Below are positions 7,035 to 15,967 of a stretch of 39,328 nucleotides of DNA, in pieces. Both the position numbers and the translations under genes were made by a program. Each line of letters starts with the position of its first letter. Position 1 is the stretch's first letter. This DNA is from Mesorhizobium sp. LNHC252B00 (lineage in GTDB: Bacteria; Pseudomonadota; Alphaproteobacteria; Rhizobiales; Rhizobiaceae), in assembly GCF_000502955.1 (NCBI RefSeq), contig NZ_AYWO01000009.1, forward strand, positions 136,073 through 175,400. The letters are read 5' to 3'. A model generated the notes under the pieces. The model did not search any database and had not been told where the DNA came from. It saw only the letters and a program-made list of their open reading frames with translations.

Positions 7035-8059
7035 TGTTTCGCACCGGCCCGCGCAACCTGATCACCGACGTTGCCGGACTGCGCGTCGGCAACGCGTCCG
7101 ATGCCAAGCTGAAATCGGGCGTTACGACCGTGCTCTGCGACGAACCGACGGTGGCCGGCGTTCAGATCCTGGGCGGTGCGCCGGGCACCCGTGAGACCGA
7201 CCTGCTCGAACCGCACAATTCGGTCGATGTGGTGCACGCCGTAGTGCTTTCGGGCGGTTCGGCTTTCGGCCTCGACGCTGCATCCGGCGTGCAGGCGGCG
7301 CTGCGCGAACGCGGCATCGGCCTGGAGGTCGGAGGCTTTCGCGTGCCGATCGTGCCGTCGGCGATCCTGTTTGACCTGCGCAATGGCGGCGACAAGGATT
7401 GGGGCCTTTATCCACCCTACCGCGAGCTTGGCTATGAAGCAGCGCAAAACGCCGCTGCCGATTTCGAGCTCGGCACCATTGGCGCCGGCACCGGTGCGCT
7501 GACTTCGGGGCTGAAGGGCGGCCTCGGCTCGGCTTCGACGCTGCTGGACAACGGCATCACCATCGGTGCGCTGGCCGCCGTCAATCCGACCGGCTCGGCA
7601 ACCATCAGCCGAACTCGCCATTTCTGGGCAGCACCGTTCGAAATCGGCGACGAATTCGGCGGCCTTGGTTATCCCTCGCCGATGCCGGACGACGCGAAGC
7701 GGATCCTGCTGAAATACCGCGACAAGCACATGGGCAGACAGATGGAGACCGGCGGCAACACCACCATCGCTATCATCGCCACCGACGCGGTTCTCACCAA
7801 GGCTGCCGCAAAGCGCCTGGCAATCTCGGCGCATGACGGCTTCGTGCGCGCCATCTGGCCGACGCACACGCCGGCCGATGGCGACCTGGTATTCGCGCTG
7901 GCAACTGGCACGAGTGGCATCGAACTCACCGCCGACGCGGCAATCGACCTCTATGCCGCAGCCGGCGCCACAATGGCGCGCGCCATCAGCCGCGGCGTGT
8001 TTGCCGCGACGCCGGCCGAAAACGATCTGTTTCCGGTCTGGTCATCGCGCCTGAGATAA
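7034..8059 (+). CDS. P1 family (S58, DmpA/NylC-like) N-terminal-nucleophile hydrolase
   Basis: A 341-residue member of peptidase family S58/P1, which includes the aminopeptidase DmpA and the nylon-oligomer hydrolase NylC. These are made as one chain that cuts itself into two subunits, exposing a Ser or Thr nucleophile. The likely cleavage point is Asn242-Thr243 in TGGNTTIAIIATDAVLTK, which matches the NylC-type Asn-Thr junction. SGGSAFGLDAASGV (73-86) and GTGALTSGLKGGLGSAS are also typical. The length fits the family. It is translationally coupled to the ligand-binding protein upstream, which suggests a role with an imported amide or beta-peptide. The protein has no signal peptide and is probably cytoplasmic. 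The substrate is inference. Confidence 0.9.
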   Translation: MFRTGPRNLITDVAGLRVGNASDAKLKSGVTTVLCDEPTVAGVQILGGAPGTRETDLLEPHNSVDVVHAVVLSGGSAFGLDAASGVQAALRERGIGLEVGGFRVPIVPSAILFDLRNGGDKDWGLYPPYRELGYEAAQNAAADFELGTIGAGTGALTSGLKGGLGSASTLLDNGITIGALAAVNPTGSATISRTRHFWAAPFEIGDEFGGLGYPSPMPDDAKRILLKYRDKHMGRQMETGGNTTIAIIATDAVLTKAAAKRLAISAHDGFVRAIWPTHTPADGDLVFALATGTSGIELTADAAIDLYAAAGATMARAISRGVFAATPAENDLFPVWSSRLR

Positions 8060-8073
8060 ACAGAGGCCCTCGA

Positions 8074-8328
8074 TCATACCCGATCGGATTTTTCTTCCTC
8101 GAAGGTCACCGCGACATCGGAATTCGCGGACAGCCACACCTTGTTGCCGTCGACCTCGGCAATGAGGCTCACGGGAACATAATGGTGATGGCCCTTGTGA
8201 GCGCCCTTGCCGCTATCGGCCTTAATCAGCTTGATGCGCTGACCATCGACCTTGTCGACGGTGCCGACATGCACGCCATCGGCGCCGACGACTTCCATAT
8301 GCTCACGAATTTTGCTGGTGTCGGTCAT
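8074..8328 (-). CDS. DUF2171 domain protein
   Basis: An 84-residue cytoplasmic protein of the DUF2171 family, a small beta-barrel related to PRC-barrel domains. Its conserved core is IREHMEVVGADGVHVGTVDKVDG, described in two overlapping pieces: IREHMEVVGADG and HVGTVDKVDG. A Gly/His-rich loop (GKGAHKGHHHYVPVSLI) could bind metal. I chose the ATG at 8328 over the longer frame because GGAGAA precedes it at good spacing. It is convergent with the P1 hydrolase and divergent from the DUF2259 gene. The function is unknown; related proteins are often stress-induced in soil bacteria. Confidence 0.85.
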   Translation of the reverse strand: MTDTSKIREHMEVVGADGVHVGTVDKVDGQRIKLIKADSGKGAHKGHHHYVPVSLIAEVDGNKVWLSANSDVAVTFEEEKSDRV

Positions 8329-8463
8329 GGTGGTTCTCCATTGGGACTGCCGACGATAACAAATGACGGGCCGATTGGATGCATCGGGCTTTGGCACTGC
8401 GCGACGTTTTGATTCCGTCGTGGTAGTGGATGGAGGCGATCACGGCCGAGGGGTGAAGAACCG

Positions 8464-9177
8464 ATGCGAATGCTCTTTCTGTTTGCCGTTGCCCTGCTTG
8501 GACAGTTTGCGACATCGATGGCTGCCCGTGCCGGCGACGTTGCCCAACTTGAAATCCTGGGCTTCACCAAGGACGGCAGTGTCTTCGCTTTCGAGGAATA
8601 TGGCGTGCAGGACGGATCGGGCTTTCCCTATGCCAACCGCTATTATATCGACACCAGCACCGACAGCTTTCTCAAGGGCACGCCGATCCGGGTACGGCTC
8701 GAGGACGAGAACGCCAAACTGGAAGCAGTGCGCCTTCAGGCCCGGCAAAAGGGCGAAGCCATTGTCGGTGAGGCGGAACTGAGCGCCAACCGCGGCATAA
8801 CAGCTGGTTTCAACCCGGTGACCGAGCTTTCGGCCGATCCGCACCGGATAGCGGTCAACCCGCGCCCGATCTTCTCAGCCGTCGACCAGCCGCTCGAATT
8901 CCGGCTGGACGAGTTGGGCATGAACAACACCCAAGGCTGCGAGAGCCAGGGCGAGATCAACGGTTTTCGCTTGCTGCGTATCGAAGCGCAGGATGGCGGC
9001 ACCACCAAGCTGCTGCATGAGGACAAGGCGATACCGAAAAGCCGGGGTTGCCCGAATGGCTATCGCATCGGCGCTGTGCAAACCTTTTCAATGGACAGTC
9101 TCAGCGCCTACGCGGTGCGCCAATACGGTTTTGAGGGGCCGGACTTTCGCTGGGTCGCGGTGACCGGCCGCCTGTGA
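8464..9177 (+). CDS. Secreted DUF2259 protein
   Basis: A 237-residue protein with an N-terminal signal peptide (MRMLFLFAVALLGQFATSMAARA, cleavage near AARA). The mature part fits the DUF2259 family of predicted secreted proteins. It opens with QLEILGFTKDGSVFAFEEYG, has the YYIDTSTDSFLKGTPI segment in the first third, and two cysteines (CESQG, CPNGYRI) that may form a disulfide in the periplasm. Its stop overlaps the GTG start of the next membrane protein gene, so the two are coupled. The function is unknown. Confidence 0.85.
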   Translation: MRMLFLFAVALLGQFATSMAARAGDVAQLEILGFTKDGSVFAFEEYGVQDGSGFPYANRYYIDTSTDSFLKGTPIRVRLEDENAKLEAVRLQARQKGEAIVGEAELSANRGITAGFNPVTELSADPHRIAVNPRPIFSAVDQPLEFRLDELGMNNTQGCESQGEINGFRLLRIEAQDGGTTKLLHEDKAIPKSRGCPNGYRIGAVQTFSMDSLSAYAVRQYGFEGPDFRWVAVTGRL

Positions 9178-9698
9178 CATTCCCTGTTCAACCCGCCAGG
9201 CGCGACCGCGTCTTGAGCCGCGTTCGCCACGCGATGCCGGAACTTCGCATCGCATTTTTCGGCGCCTTGCTGTGGGCGGCGACGATGGGGGCCAGCGCGC
9301 TCGTCAACCTGTTCTTGGACGAATGGGAGACGCCGGCGAAAATCCGCATCGTCACCTTGCTGTTTGCTGTGGGAGGTGCGCTGGCCTTTCCGATTGGCCT
9401 GTTTGCCGCGAAGCTGGTCTCACAGGGCAGGCGCTGGGAGGTCGCCTTCGCGGCGGCCTTCGTGTGCCTCGCCGCAGCGACGGTCGGCTTGACGGCCGGG
9501 CTGTTCGCCCTGCAGTACCGCTCCTACTATGCCGAGTGGCATGCACCTGCTTTCACCCATACCTGGGCCCTGCAGTTCGTCTTCACGACGTTGATTGCGC
9601 TGTATCAGTTCGTCGTACTGGGCATCCGGCTTTATTTTCCGCTTGGTTTCGTGGCCTTGTTTGCCGCGAGCGTCTGGTTTGCGCGCCAGCGGCGTTGA
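9174..9698 (+). CDS. Four-helix inner-membrane protein, unknown function
   Basis: A 174-residue protein with about four transmembrane segments (near residues 25-45, 58-82, 92-115 and 130-165) and a basic C terminus (FARQRR). It starts with GTG at 9174, overlapping the stop of the DUF2259 gene (GTGA). A later ATG (MPELRIAFFG) is an alternative start that would shorten a basic N-terminal tail. I do not recognise a family. Coupling to a secreted protein suggests an envelope role. It ends 59 bases before purB, and could be part of the same transcript. Confidence 0.75.
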   Translation: MTFPVQPARRDRVLSRVRHAMPELRIAFFGALLWAATMGASALVNLFLDEWETPAKIRIVTLLFAVGGALAFPIGLFAAKLVSQGRRWEVAFAAAFVCLAAATVGLTAGLFALQYRSYYAEWHAPAFTHTWALQFVFTTLIALYQFVVLGIRLYFPLGFVALFAASVWFARQRR

Positions 9699-9757
9699 GC
9701 ATTTTGCCCACCTCTGTTAGGACGCGGGAAAACCTCTCGATACGTCAGGACTGACCG

Positions 9758-11059
9758 ATGATCCCTCGCTATTCCCGGCCGGAAATGGTCGCCATCTGGT
9801 CGCCCGAGACCCGGTTCCGCATCTGGTTCGAGATCGAAGCCTATGCCTGCGACGCGCTGGCCGAACTCGGCGTCATCCCCAAGCAAGCGGCAAAGACCAT
9901 CTGGGAAAAGGGCAGTGCTGCGAAATTCGATGTCGAGGCGATCGACGAAATCGAGCGCGTCACCAAGCATGACGTCATCGCCTTCCTGACCCATCTTGCC
10001 GAATTTGTCGGGCCGGACGCCCGTTTCATTCACCAGGGCATGACCTCGTCGGACGTGCTCGACACCTGCTTTGCCGTGCAGCTTACCCGCGCCAGCGACA
10101 TCCTGCTCGCCGACATCGACGGCCTGCTCGCCGCGCTCAAGCGCCGTGCGTTCGAACACAAGGACACCGTCACCATCGGCCGCAGCCACGGCATCCATGC
10201 CGAGCCGACGACCTTCGGCGTCAAGCTGGCGCAGGCCTATGCCGAGTTCTCGCGCTGCCGCGAGCGACTGGTGCATGCGCGCGAAGACATCGCCACCTGC
10301 GCGATATCGGGCGCGGTCGGCACCTTCGCCAACATCGACCCCTATGTCGAGGAACATGTGGCGGCAAAGCTTGGCCTGAAGCCCGAGCCGGTGTCGACGC
10401 AAGTGATCCCGCGCGACCGTCACGCCATGTTCTTCGCCACGCTCGGCGTCATTGCCTCGTCGATCGAACGGCTGTCGATCGAGATCCGGCATCTGCAGCG
10501 CACCGAAGTGCTGGAAGCGGAAGAGTATTTTTCGCCGGGCCAGAAGGGCTCGTCGGCAATGCCGCACAAGCGCAACCCGGTGCTGACCGAAAATCTCACC
10601 GGCCTTGCCCGCATGGTGCGGTCGATGGCGCTGCCGGCGATGGAGAATGTGGCGCTCTGGCACGAGCGCGACATTTCGCACTCCTCCGTCGAGCGCATGA
10701 TCGGGCCGGACGCCACGGTGACGCTCGATTTCGCGCTGTCACGGCTGACCAGCGTCGTCGACAAGCTGCTTGTCTATCCCGACAACATGCTGAAGAACAT
10801 GAACAAGTTCCGCGGTCTCGTGCATTCGCAGCGCGTCATGCTGGCGCTGACGCAGGCCGGCCTGTCGCGCGAAGACTCCTACCGGCTGGTTCAGCGCAAC
10901 GCTATGAAGGTATGGGAGCAAGGCGCTGATTTTCTTGACGAACTGCTCGCCGACAAGGAAGTGACCGCAGCGCTGCCGGAAGCTGAAATCCGCGAGAAAT
11001 TCGACCTGGGCTATCACACCAAGCACGTCGACACGATCTTCAAGCGGGTGTTCGGATAG
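9758..11059 (+). CDS. purB: Adenylosuccinate lyase
   Basis: A 433-residue adenylosuccinate lyase. It catalyses two fumarate-releasing steps: SAICAR to AICAR, and adenylosuccinate to AMP. The fumarase/aspartase superfamily signature [10 protein letters not shown] is at 265-274, on the mobile loop with the catalytic Ser. The conserved TKHDV (69-73), MTSSDVLDT (95-103) and [14 protein letters not shown] (141-154) motifs are present, including the catalytic His of the last one. The length and start fit the family. Its presence 5 kb from purC fits a cluster of purine genes, though it is a separate transcription unit. Expected to be cytosolic and a homotetramer. Confidence 0.97.
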   Translation: MIPRYSRPEMVAIWSPETRFRIWFEIEAYACDALAELGVIPKQAAKTIWEKGSAAKFDVEAIDEIERVTKHDVIAFLTHLAEFVGPDARFIHQGMTSSDVLDTCFAVQLTRASDILLADIDGLLAALKRRAFEHKDTVTIGRSHGIHAEPTTFGVKLAQAYAEFSRCRERLVHAREDIATCAISGAVGTFANIDPYVEEHVAAKLGLKPEPVSTQVIPRDRHAMFFATLGVIASSIERLSIEIRHLQRTEVLEAEEYFSPGQKGSSAMPHKRNPVLTENLTGLARMVRSMALPAMENVALWHERDISHSSVERMIGPDATVTLDFALSRLTSVVDKLLVYPDNMLKNMNKFRGLVHSQRVMLALTQAGLSREDSYRLVQRNAMKVWEQGADFLDELLADKEVTAALPEAEIREKFDLGYHTKHVDTIFKRVFG

Positions 11060-11067
11060 GATTTTCA

Positions 11068-11360
11068 ATGCGACTGGCTGTCATTTCAGACGTCCATGGG
11101 AATCTTCGCGCGTTGGAGGCGGCGCATGTCGGCTGATACTCAATCCCGGCAGCGTAGGCGTCCAGGCCTTCCCCGGCCTCACTGTGACCGGCAGCCCGCA
11201 TGCGCGCTTCGCAATCGCCACGCGCAACAACGGCGAATGGTCTTTCAGCCAGCACGTGATTGGTTATGACTGGGCACAGTCCGCCGCGCGCACGGCGGCA
11301 ACCGGGTTCACCAGTTGGTCGCACGGATTGCTAACGGGCTACGCCGCCGGATCCAGCTAA
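11068..11360 (+). pseudogene. Metallophosphoesterase (YfcE-like) remnant, internally deleted
   Basis: The N terminus reads MRLAVISDVHGNLRALEAA, the typical start of a calcineurin-like phosphoesterase with the first metal-binding D-x-H motif, and stops at codon 23 (TGA at 11134). From about 11130, in a different frame, comes RLILNPGSVGVQ and then the rest of the C-terminal part, ending at TAA 11358-11360. The middle, roughly 150 residues with the other metal ligands (GNHD and related), is missing. This is a relic formed by an internal deletion whose size is not a multiple of three. It follows purB by eight bases. Confidence 0.85.
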
Positions 11361-11405
11361 GAACCATCTAGCGGCATCTGAACCGGCGACAAGCCTCCGA
11401 TCCTA

Positions 11406-12221
11406 TCAACCAGCCTTGCCGGGAACAGTCCTGATCACCGTGCCCCACGGGTCTTCGCGGGCTGTCGAGCTGGTCACATTGTCCGAACGCATTTCGACCC
11501 AAGCCAGACCGGACCTGCTTGGATCGCGGCGACCGGCGCCCGAACTCTGCCAGGCGTTGGCGCCGATGTGATGGTGATAGCCGCCGGACGATAGGAACAC
11601 CGCCTGGCCGCCATATTTGGCCACCGTGTCGAAGCCGAACTCCTGGTTCCACCAGGCCTCGGCGTCTTCCGGCCTGCCGACACGCAGGTGGACATGGCCG
11701 ATAATGCTGTTTTCCGGCGCGCCCTGCCAGCCGGCGTCATCCACCGGCACTTCGGCAACGACCGACGGAATGTTCAGCCGCTCAGTCGCCATGGCAATCT
11801 TGTTGCCATTCCACTTCCAGTCCTGCGGACGGCGGTCAGCATAGATCTCGATGCCGTTGCCTTCGGGGTCGGTCAGATACAGCGCTTCGCTGACCAGATG
11901 GTCGGAAGCCCCTTCGATGGCGATCTTGTCGGCGATGGCATGGTTGATCCAGCGGCCGAGATCGGCGCGGCTGGGCAGCAGGAAGGCCGTGTGGAACAGG
12001 CCGGCGCTGCGCGGATCATCCGGCTTGGCAGAAGCATCGGCCTCGATGACCAGCAACGGACGGTTGGCTGCGCCCAGCGTGATAGCGCCGTCGGCACGGC
12101 TCACTTCCTGCAAGCCGAGGACGCTGCGATAGTAGGCCGCGAGACTTTCAGCGTCGCGCGCTTTCAACCCAACGCGGGCAACGCTGACCGGCGTGGTGGC
12201 GGCAAAGGGCAGTTCACTCAT
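11406..12221 (-). CDS. VOC family extradiol-type dioxygenase (CatE-like)
   Basis: A 271-residue protein with two vicinal-oxygen-chelate domains (about 10-130 and 172-265), as in CatE-type catechol 2,3-dioxygenases. Probable metal ligands are His77 (GLFHTAF), Glu125 (GNGIEIY) and His residues in IGHVHLRV (176/178) or YHHHIG (216-218). I start it at ATG 12221 because GGAG lies seven bases upstream. The frame stays open to 12443; that extension has twin arginines followed by a hydrophobic stretch (TRRMMIGGAGLLALGA), which looks like a Tat signal, so a longer exported form is possible. It is divergent from an RBBP9-type hydrolase, and they may share control. The substrate is unknown; no aromatic catabolic genes are nearby. 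Confidence 0.85.
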   Translation of the reverse strand: MSELPFAATTPVSVARVGLKARDAESLAAYYRSVLGLQEVSRADGAITLGAANRPLLVIEADASAKPDDPRSAGLFHTAFLLPSRADLGRWINHAIADKIAIEGASDHLVSEALYLTDPEGNGIEIYADRRPQDWKWNGNKIAMATERLNIPSVVAEVPVDDAGWQGAPENSIIGHVHLRVGRPEDAEAWWNQEFGFDTVAKYGGQAVFLSSGGYHHHIGANAWQSSGAGRRDPSRSGLAWVEMRSDNVTSSTAREDPWGTVIRTVPGKAG

Positions 12222-12391
12222 CAAATGCTCCGATCGACCGGCCTGCGGTGAAGCTCCCAAGGCAAGAAGCCCCGCACCGCCAATCATCATACGTCGTGTC
12301 AGTTCCAAAAGTGAGGGCTTCCGCACACGGCTGTTTCTTTTCCTGGCCACCTTTCGTCCATCGGTATCGTTCACACAAGACGTAAAGAAGC

Positions 12392-12404
12392 GAACATCCT
12401 GTTC
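12392..12404. promoter_or_regulatory. Candidate operator palindrome between VOC and hydrolase genes
   Basis: GAACATCCTGTTC is an inverted repeat of GAACA/TGTTC with a three-base spacer. It lies in the divergent control region, upstream of both genes. Further TGTTCA-like half-sites occur at 12370, 12434 and 13132. A shared repressor site is plausible, but no regulator gene is adjacent. Confidence 0.35.
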
Positions 12405-12473
12405 ACTATTGTGATCAAGAGCGCTGTTCATGACCCGTTGCACGAAGCGACGTGGCTCGCTATTTCAGGCGCC

Positions 12474-13022
12474 ATGAAGGTCAAGGAAGCAGATATTCTC
12501 ATCGTGCCGGGCTACACCAATTCCGGGCCCGACCATTGGCAGAGCCGCTGGCAATCGAAGCTGTTGACGGCGCGCAGGGTCGAGCAGGCCGAGTGGTCGA
12601 AGCCGGTACGCGACGACTGGACAACCAGCGTGGCCAAGGCGGTCAACGAAGCCAAGAAGCCGGTCGTCATCGTCGCGCACTCGCTCGGCGTCGCCACGGC
12701 GGTGCAAGCCATCCCGCAATTCCGCAAGCCGGTTGCCGGGGCCTTCTTCGTTGCGCCGCCCGATGTCGCCAATCCCGAGATCAGGCCGAGGCACCTGATG
12801 ACCTTCGGCCCCTACCCGCGCGAGCCGCTGCCCTTTCCGTCCATCGTGATCGCCAGCCGCAACGATCCGTTCTGCGCCTTCGATGTCGCCGAGGACATTG
12901 CCGGAGCGTGGGGTTCGCTGTTCGTCGATGCCGGCGCGACCGGTCACCTCAACGCGGATTCGGGCTTTGGTCCCTGGCCCGAAGGCTCGATGACCTTCGC
13001 CAAATTCCTGACGGACCTGTAA
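12474..13022 (+). CDS. RBBP9/YdeN family alpha/beta hydrolase
   Basis: A 182-residue serine hydrolase of the RBBP9/YdeN (DUF1234) family. The N-terminal ILIVPGYTNSGPDHWQSRW is the family hallmark. The catalytic triad is visible: Ser70 in VAHSLGVA, Asp131 in SRNDPF, and His158 in TGHLNADSGFGPWPEG. I chose the ATG at 12474 because the conserved domain starts just after it; a GTG at 12411 would add 21 unlikely residues and overlap the control region. It is cytosolic and probably an esterase. It is divergent from the VOC protein gene and shares a candidate palindromic operator with it. The substrate is unknown. Confidence 0.88.
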   Translation: MKVKEADILIVPGYTNSGPDHWQSRWQSKLLTARRVEQAEWSKPVRDDWTTSVAKAVNEAKKPVVIVAHSLGVATAVQAIPQFRKPVAGAFFVAPPDVANPEIRPRHLMTFGPYPREPLPFPSIVIASRNDPFCAFDVAEDIAGAWGSLFVDAGATGHLNADSGFGPWPEGSMTFAKFLTDL

Positions 13023-13195
13023 TACGTCGCTGTCAAAGCTTCCGCACGGACCCGCCCGGATAGGCCCGGCTGTGCTTGTGTGAACAATAATTTAATGCAC
13101 ATCGGGGTAAGATCTTCGGTGACGGCACGCTCTGTTCACCTGGAAGATTATTCTCGTGCGCTAAACGGGCAATTTTCCAAGAAAAACGGCCCTAC

Positions 13196-14371
13196 TTGCG
13201 CAAAGATGCTTCACTCGAATTGTTGAGAGGTGTCGCGGCACTCATTGTTCTGAATGGGCACTGTTTGCGTGCTTTTGCGCCGTTGGCGATAGGAGAGGGA
13301 GACAAGGCGGCGCAATCGCTCAAGACAAGTCCGGCTTTCATCGCCTTCAATGGCGGCTCCGCCGTCTACTTGTTTTTCGTGCTCTCTTCCTATGTGCTTG
13401 TGAAGCGTTATTTTCAGACCCGCGAGGCGCAAGACCTGTGGCTGGGTGCCATAAAGCGTTTGCCTCGTCTGGCTGGACCCGTGCTTGTCGTGGTTCTCTT
13501 GTCCTGTGTCCTCTTCAAGCTCGACCTGTATTTCTTCGAGGATGCGGCGGCGGTCACCCAATCTGAGTGGCTCGGCAGATTCGGCAATGCTCCAAAGGTG
13601 CTGTCGCGGGAGACAGCGAGTTTCTCCGATGCGTTCCTGCAAGGGGCCTGGCGGACGTTCATTTACGGCGACAAATATTATGACAGCAGCCTGTGGACCA
13701 TGACGGTCGAGTTCTGGGGCAGCATGCTGACTTTCGCACTCGCCCCGATCGTCTTTTTCTTCCATGGCCGCGGGACGCTGGTATCCTGGTTTTGCATAGC
13801 GACAGGCGCATTCCTGACGGTACAAGTCAGCTACTTCTTTTGTGCCTTTCCGGCCAGCCTCCTGCTCTATCCGCTTCTCGCCATGGGATTTCGTCCGAAT
13901 CCCTGGGTGAGAGGCGCCATGGCGATGATTTCCCTGGCGCTGCTGGGTTATGCGGGGGATGCGGTAGGCCTATATCGGCCCTTTGCACTGCTTGAGGCTA
14001 TGGTGTCCGATGATGTAGGCCTGCGGCAATCCTGCGTGGCCATTCCGGCCAGCATCATGTTGGTCTATGCCGTGCTGAGTACGGATGAGCCGCCGTCATG
14101 GTCTTCGAGCAAGGCGGCACGTTTCCTGGGCGATCTGTCCTTCCCACTCTATCTCGTGCATGTACCCGTCATCTGCTCGCTCGGGTCATGGGTCCTGCTG
14201 GCCAGCGGCTCCGCCGCGCTCGGCGCCGCCGCCGCCATACTGGGTTCGATCCTCGCGGCATTGCCGCTGATGGCCTTCAACAATTGGTGGGTCCGTGCAC
14301 TCGGCGTCCTGTTCAACAAATTCAGACGCAGCACACCGGCCGCGGCGATGACCGCGGCAGCGCGGGCCTGA
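13196..14371 (+). CDS. Acyltransferase family 3 membrane protein (OafA/YrhL-like)
   Basis: A 391-residue integral membrane acyltransferase of the OafA/NodX family, which O-acetylates or otherwise acylates surface sugars or lipids. The N terminus SLELLRGVAALIVLNGH carries the conserved Arg and catalytic-type His. FFVLSSYVLVKRYF and a C-terminal FLGDLSFPLYLVHVPVI (with the conserved L-Y-L-x-H) complete the family pattern, with about ten transmembrane segments. The start is TTG at 13196: a stop lies in frame upstream and the conserved motif begins at once. The gap before it is AT-richer than its surroundings. It has no sugar-biosynthesis neighbours, so its acceptor is unknown. It may be a recent arrival. 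Confidence 0.85.
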   Translation: MRKDASLELLRGVAALIVLNGHCLRAFAPLAIGEGDKAAQSLKTSPAFIAFNGGSAVYLFFVLSSYVLVKRYFQTREAQDLWLGAIKRLPRLAGPVLVVVLLSCVLFKLDLYFFEDAAAVTQSEWLGRFGNAPKVLSRETASFSDAFLQGAWRTFIYGDKYYDSSLWTMTVEFWGSMLTFALAPIVFFFHGRGTLVSWFCIATGAFLTVQVSYFFCAFPASLLLYPLLAMGFRPNPWVRGAMAMISLALLGYAGDAVGLYRPFALLEAMVSDDVGLRQSCVAIPASIMLVYAVLSTDEPPSWSSSKAARFLGDLSFPLYLVHVPVICSLGSWVLLASGSAALGAAAAILGSILAALPLMAFNNWWVRALGVLFNKFRRSTPAAAMTAAARA

Positions 14372-14426
14372 CGACACGATGCTGCAGCGACAATTGGGCT
14401 TGTAGCGACAATTGGTCCGTTCTGGT

Positions 14427-15200
14427 TCAGGACCCGATCGAATCCCTGACGCTGTTGATCAGGGCTTTTGCACCGAGTCCGATCAGCGCGTGTTCGGATC
14501 CCATGGCCAGCAGCCGGTAGCCCATCGATACGACACGACCGGCAATTGTCGGGTCGACAACATAGATCGCCGCATATTTGCCGGCCTTGCGCGTGCGCTC
14601 GGCGACCGACGCCACTGTCTCCATCATGCTTTCCAGTGTGGAATCGACCGTGGCGCCATTGCTCCAGGCGATCGAGAAATCCGATGGGCCGAGGAAGATG
14701 CCGTCGATGCCAGGCGTGTCGAGAATGCCATCGAGCGCATCGAGGGCGGCGCGCGTTTCGACCATGGCGAAGGCCAGCACGCGCTGGTTGGTGTCGCGCA
14801 GCCATTCGGCCTGGTCGCCCTTGCCGTGGCGTGGAAAGGCGTAGGTCGGGCCCCAGGAACGCTCGCCGACCGGCGGGTATTTCATGGCGGCGGCGAACAG
14901 TTTGGCGTCAGCCACCGAATTCACCATCGGCGCAATGACCGCCTCGGCGCCAAAATCGAGCGCACGGCTCGCCATGTCGAAACGTCCGACCGGAATGCGC
15001 ACCAGCGCCGGCTTTCCGGCAGCGAGCACCGGCACCAGCCCACGCAGCACGCTATCCTCGTGATGGCCGCCATGCTGCATGTCGAGCGTGACGGCATCAA
15101 AGCCCTGCTTGGCGACGATTTCGACGGTCAGGGCATCCGGCACGCCGGACCATGCGGTGAACAGCGTTTCATCGGCTGCAAGACGGGACTTCAGGGACAT
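14427..15200 (-). CDS. HpcH/HpaI family aldolase
   Basis: A 257-residue class II aldolase of the HpcH/HpaI family. These split 4-hydroxy-2-oxo acids, such as 2,4-dihydroxyhept-2-enedioate, into pyruvate and an aldehyde. The catalytic His lies in [11 protein letters not shown] (His43), the substrate-binding Arg in ALVRIPVGR (about 68), and the metal ligands Glu and Asp in [11 protein letters not shown] and IFLGPSDFS. The length is that of the family. It stands alone between an acyltransferase and the zeta gene, so no pathway can be assigned. Names such as HpaI or GarL would be over-specific. Confidence 0.88.
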   Translation of the reverse strand: MSLKSRLAADETLFTAWSGVPDALTVEIVAKQGFDAVTLDMQHGGHHEDSVLRGLVPVLAAGKPALVRIPVGRFDMASRALDFGAEAVIAPMVNSVADAKLFAAAMKYPPVGERSWGPTYAFPRHGKGDQAEWLRDTNQRVLAFAMVETRAALDALDGILDTPGIDGIFLGPSDFSIAWSNGATVDSTLESMMETVASVAERTRKAGKYAAIYVVDPTIAGRVVSMGYRLLAMGSEHALIGLGAKALINSVRDSIGS

Positions 15201-15262
15201 CTAATCGCTTCCTTGTTAACGACAGCAGTTTCAGCCGGAAACCGCGGCAAAGGCAAAGAAAA

Positions 15263-15285
15263 ACCGCCCGGATAGGCCGGGCGGT
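15263..15285 (-). terminator. Rho-independent terminator of the zeta gene
   Basis: The minus strand carries a 9-bp GC stem (ACCGCCCGG with CCGGGCGGT, loop of five) followed by TTTTTCTTT. It lies about 85 bases after the zeta subunit stop and points the same way. Confidence 0.85.
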
Positions 15286-15370
15286 CGATTGGTCCAGTCA
15301 TTCTTTGGTCTGTCGCAGGTTTTCTGTCGCAAAGCCGTTGGCCACTTTTGCGGAACCTGCTTCGGCCGGA

Positions 15371-15691
15371 TCAGGTGTTCTTGATCTCTTCGATCGCCTG
15401 CGCCATCAACTCGTCCATGGTGCGGCGGATCTGATGGTCCGACTGATCTACGCCGGCGGCATCGAAATCCTTTCGGATCTTGCGGAACACGTCGTGATCG
15501 CCGGCTTCCTCGATGTCGGAAACAACCACTTCCCTGGCATAAGCGTCGGCGTCGGTGCCGGACTTTCCAAGCTTTTCGGCGGCCCACAGGCCGAGCGCCT
15601 TGTTGCGGCGCGCCGAGGCCTTGAACCGAAGCTCCTCGTCGAAAGCAAATTTGCGCTCGAAGCCCTCTTCGCGGTCTTTCATGCTGCTCAT
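15371..15691 (-). CDS. F1Fo-ATPase inhibitor zeta subunit (DUF1476)
   Basis: A 106-residue DUF1476 protein, the zeta subunit first described in Paracoccus denitrificans, where it binds F1 and blocks ATP hydrolysis. The N terminus [20 protein letters not shown] is the family signature, followed by [40 protein letters not shown] and a helical C terminus. I use the ATG at 15691: GGAGG lies upstream at good spacing. The ATG three codons later is an alternative. In Rhizobiales the inhibitory action is reported to be weaker than in Paracoccus. It is divergent from purC and has its own terminator. Confidence 0.92.
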   Translation of the reverse strand: MSSMKDREEGFERKFAFDEELRFKASARRNKALGLWAAEKLGKSGTDADAYAREVVVSDIEEAGDHDVFRKIRKDFDAAGVDQSDHQIRRTMDELMAQAIEEIKNT

Positions 15692-15914
15692 GGCGTCCCT
15701 CCGGGTCAAATTCGATTCGTTGGCGGTGGATATGTGTGTTGCCAAAGCACAAACCAAAAGGTCGCGGGCCGGTCAATACGCTTCGTCGCATGCTGCGCTG
15801 CGGCATTTCGATCCCGAAAGCGGTTGATTGGAAGGATTTGCCGATTGAGCAAACGATGTGATTGGGATAGACCCGGCATTGAACCCTACCGTAAGCCGCA
15901 CTATTTCAGGCAGA

Positions 15915-15946
15915 CGGACAGGAAATGGTCTGATACCGCCTGTCCG
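15915..15946 (+). promoter_or_regulatory. Hairpin or palindrome in the purC leader
   Basis: CGGACAGG (15915-15922) and CCTGTCCG (15939-15946) form a perfect 8-bp stem. Inside, GGT (927-929 of the same thousand) can pair with ACC. The structure ends 21 bases before the purC ATG. It could be a regulator's operator or an RNA hairpin controlling purC. I do not see it before purL. Confidence 0.4.
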
Positions 15947-15967
15947 GAACCCCAGAGAAAAAATCAG

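Noticed and set aside
14384..14412. Short direct repeat of AGCGACAATTGG
   Set aside because: Only two copies, adjacent to a gene end; probably chance or slippage without function.
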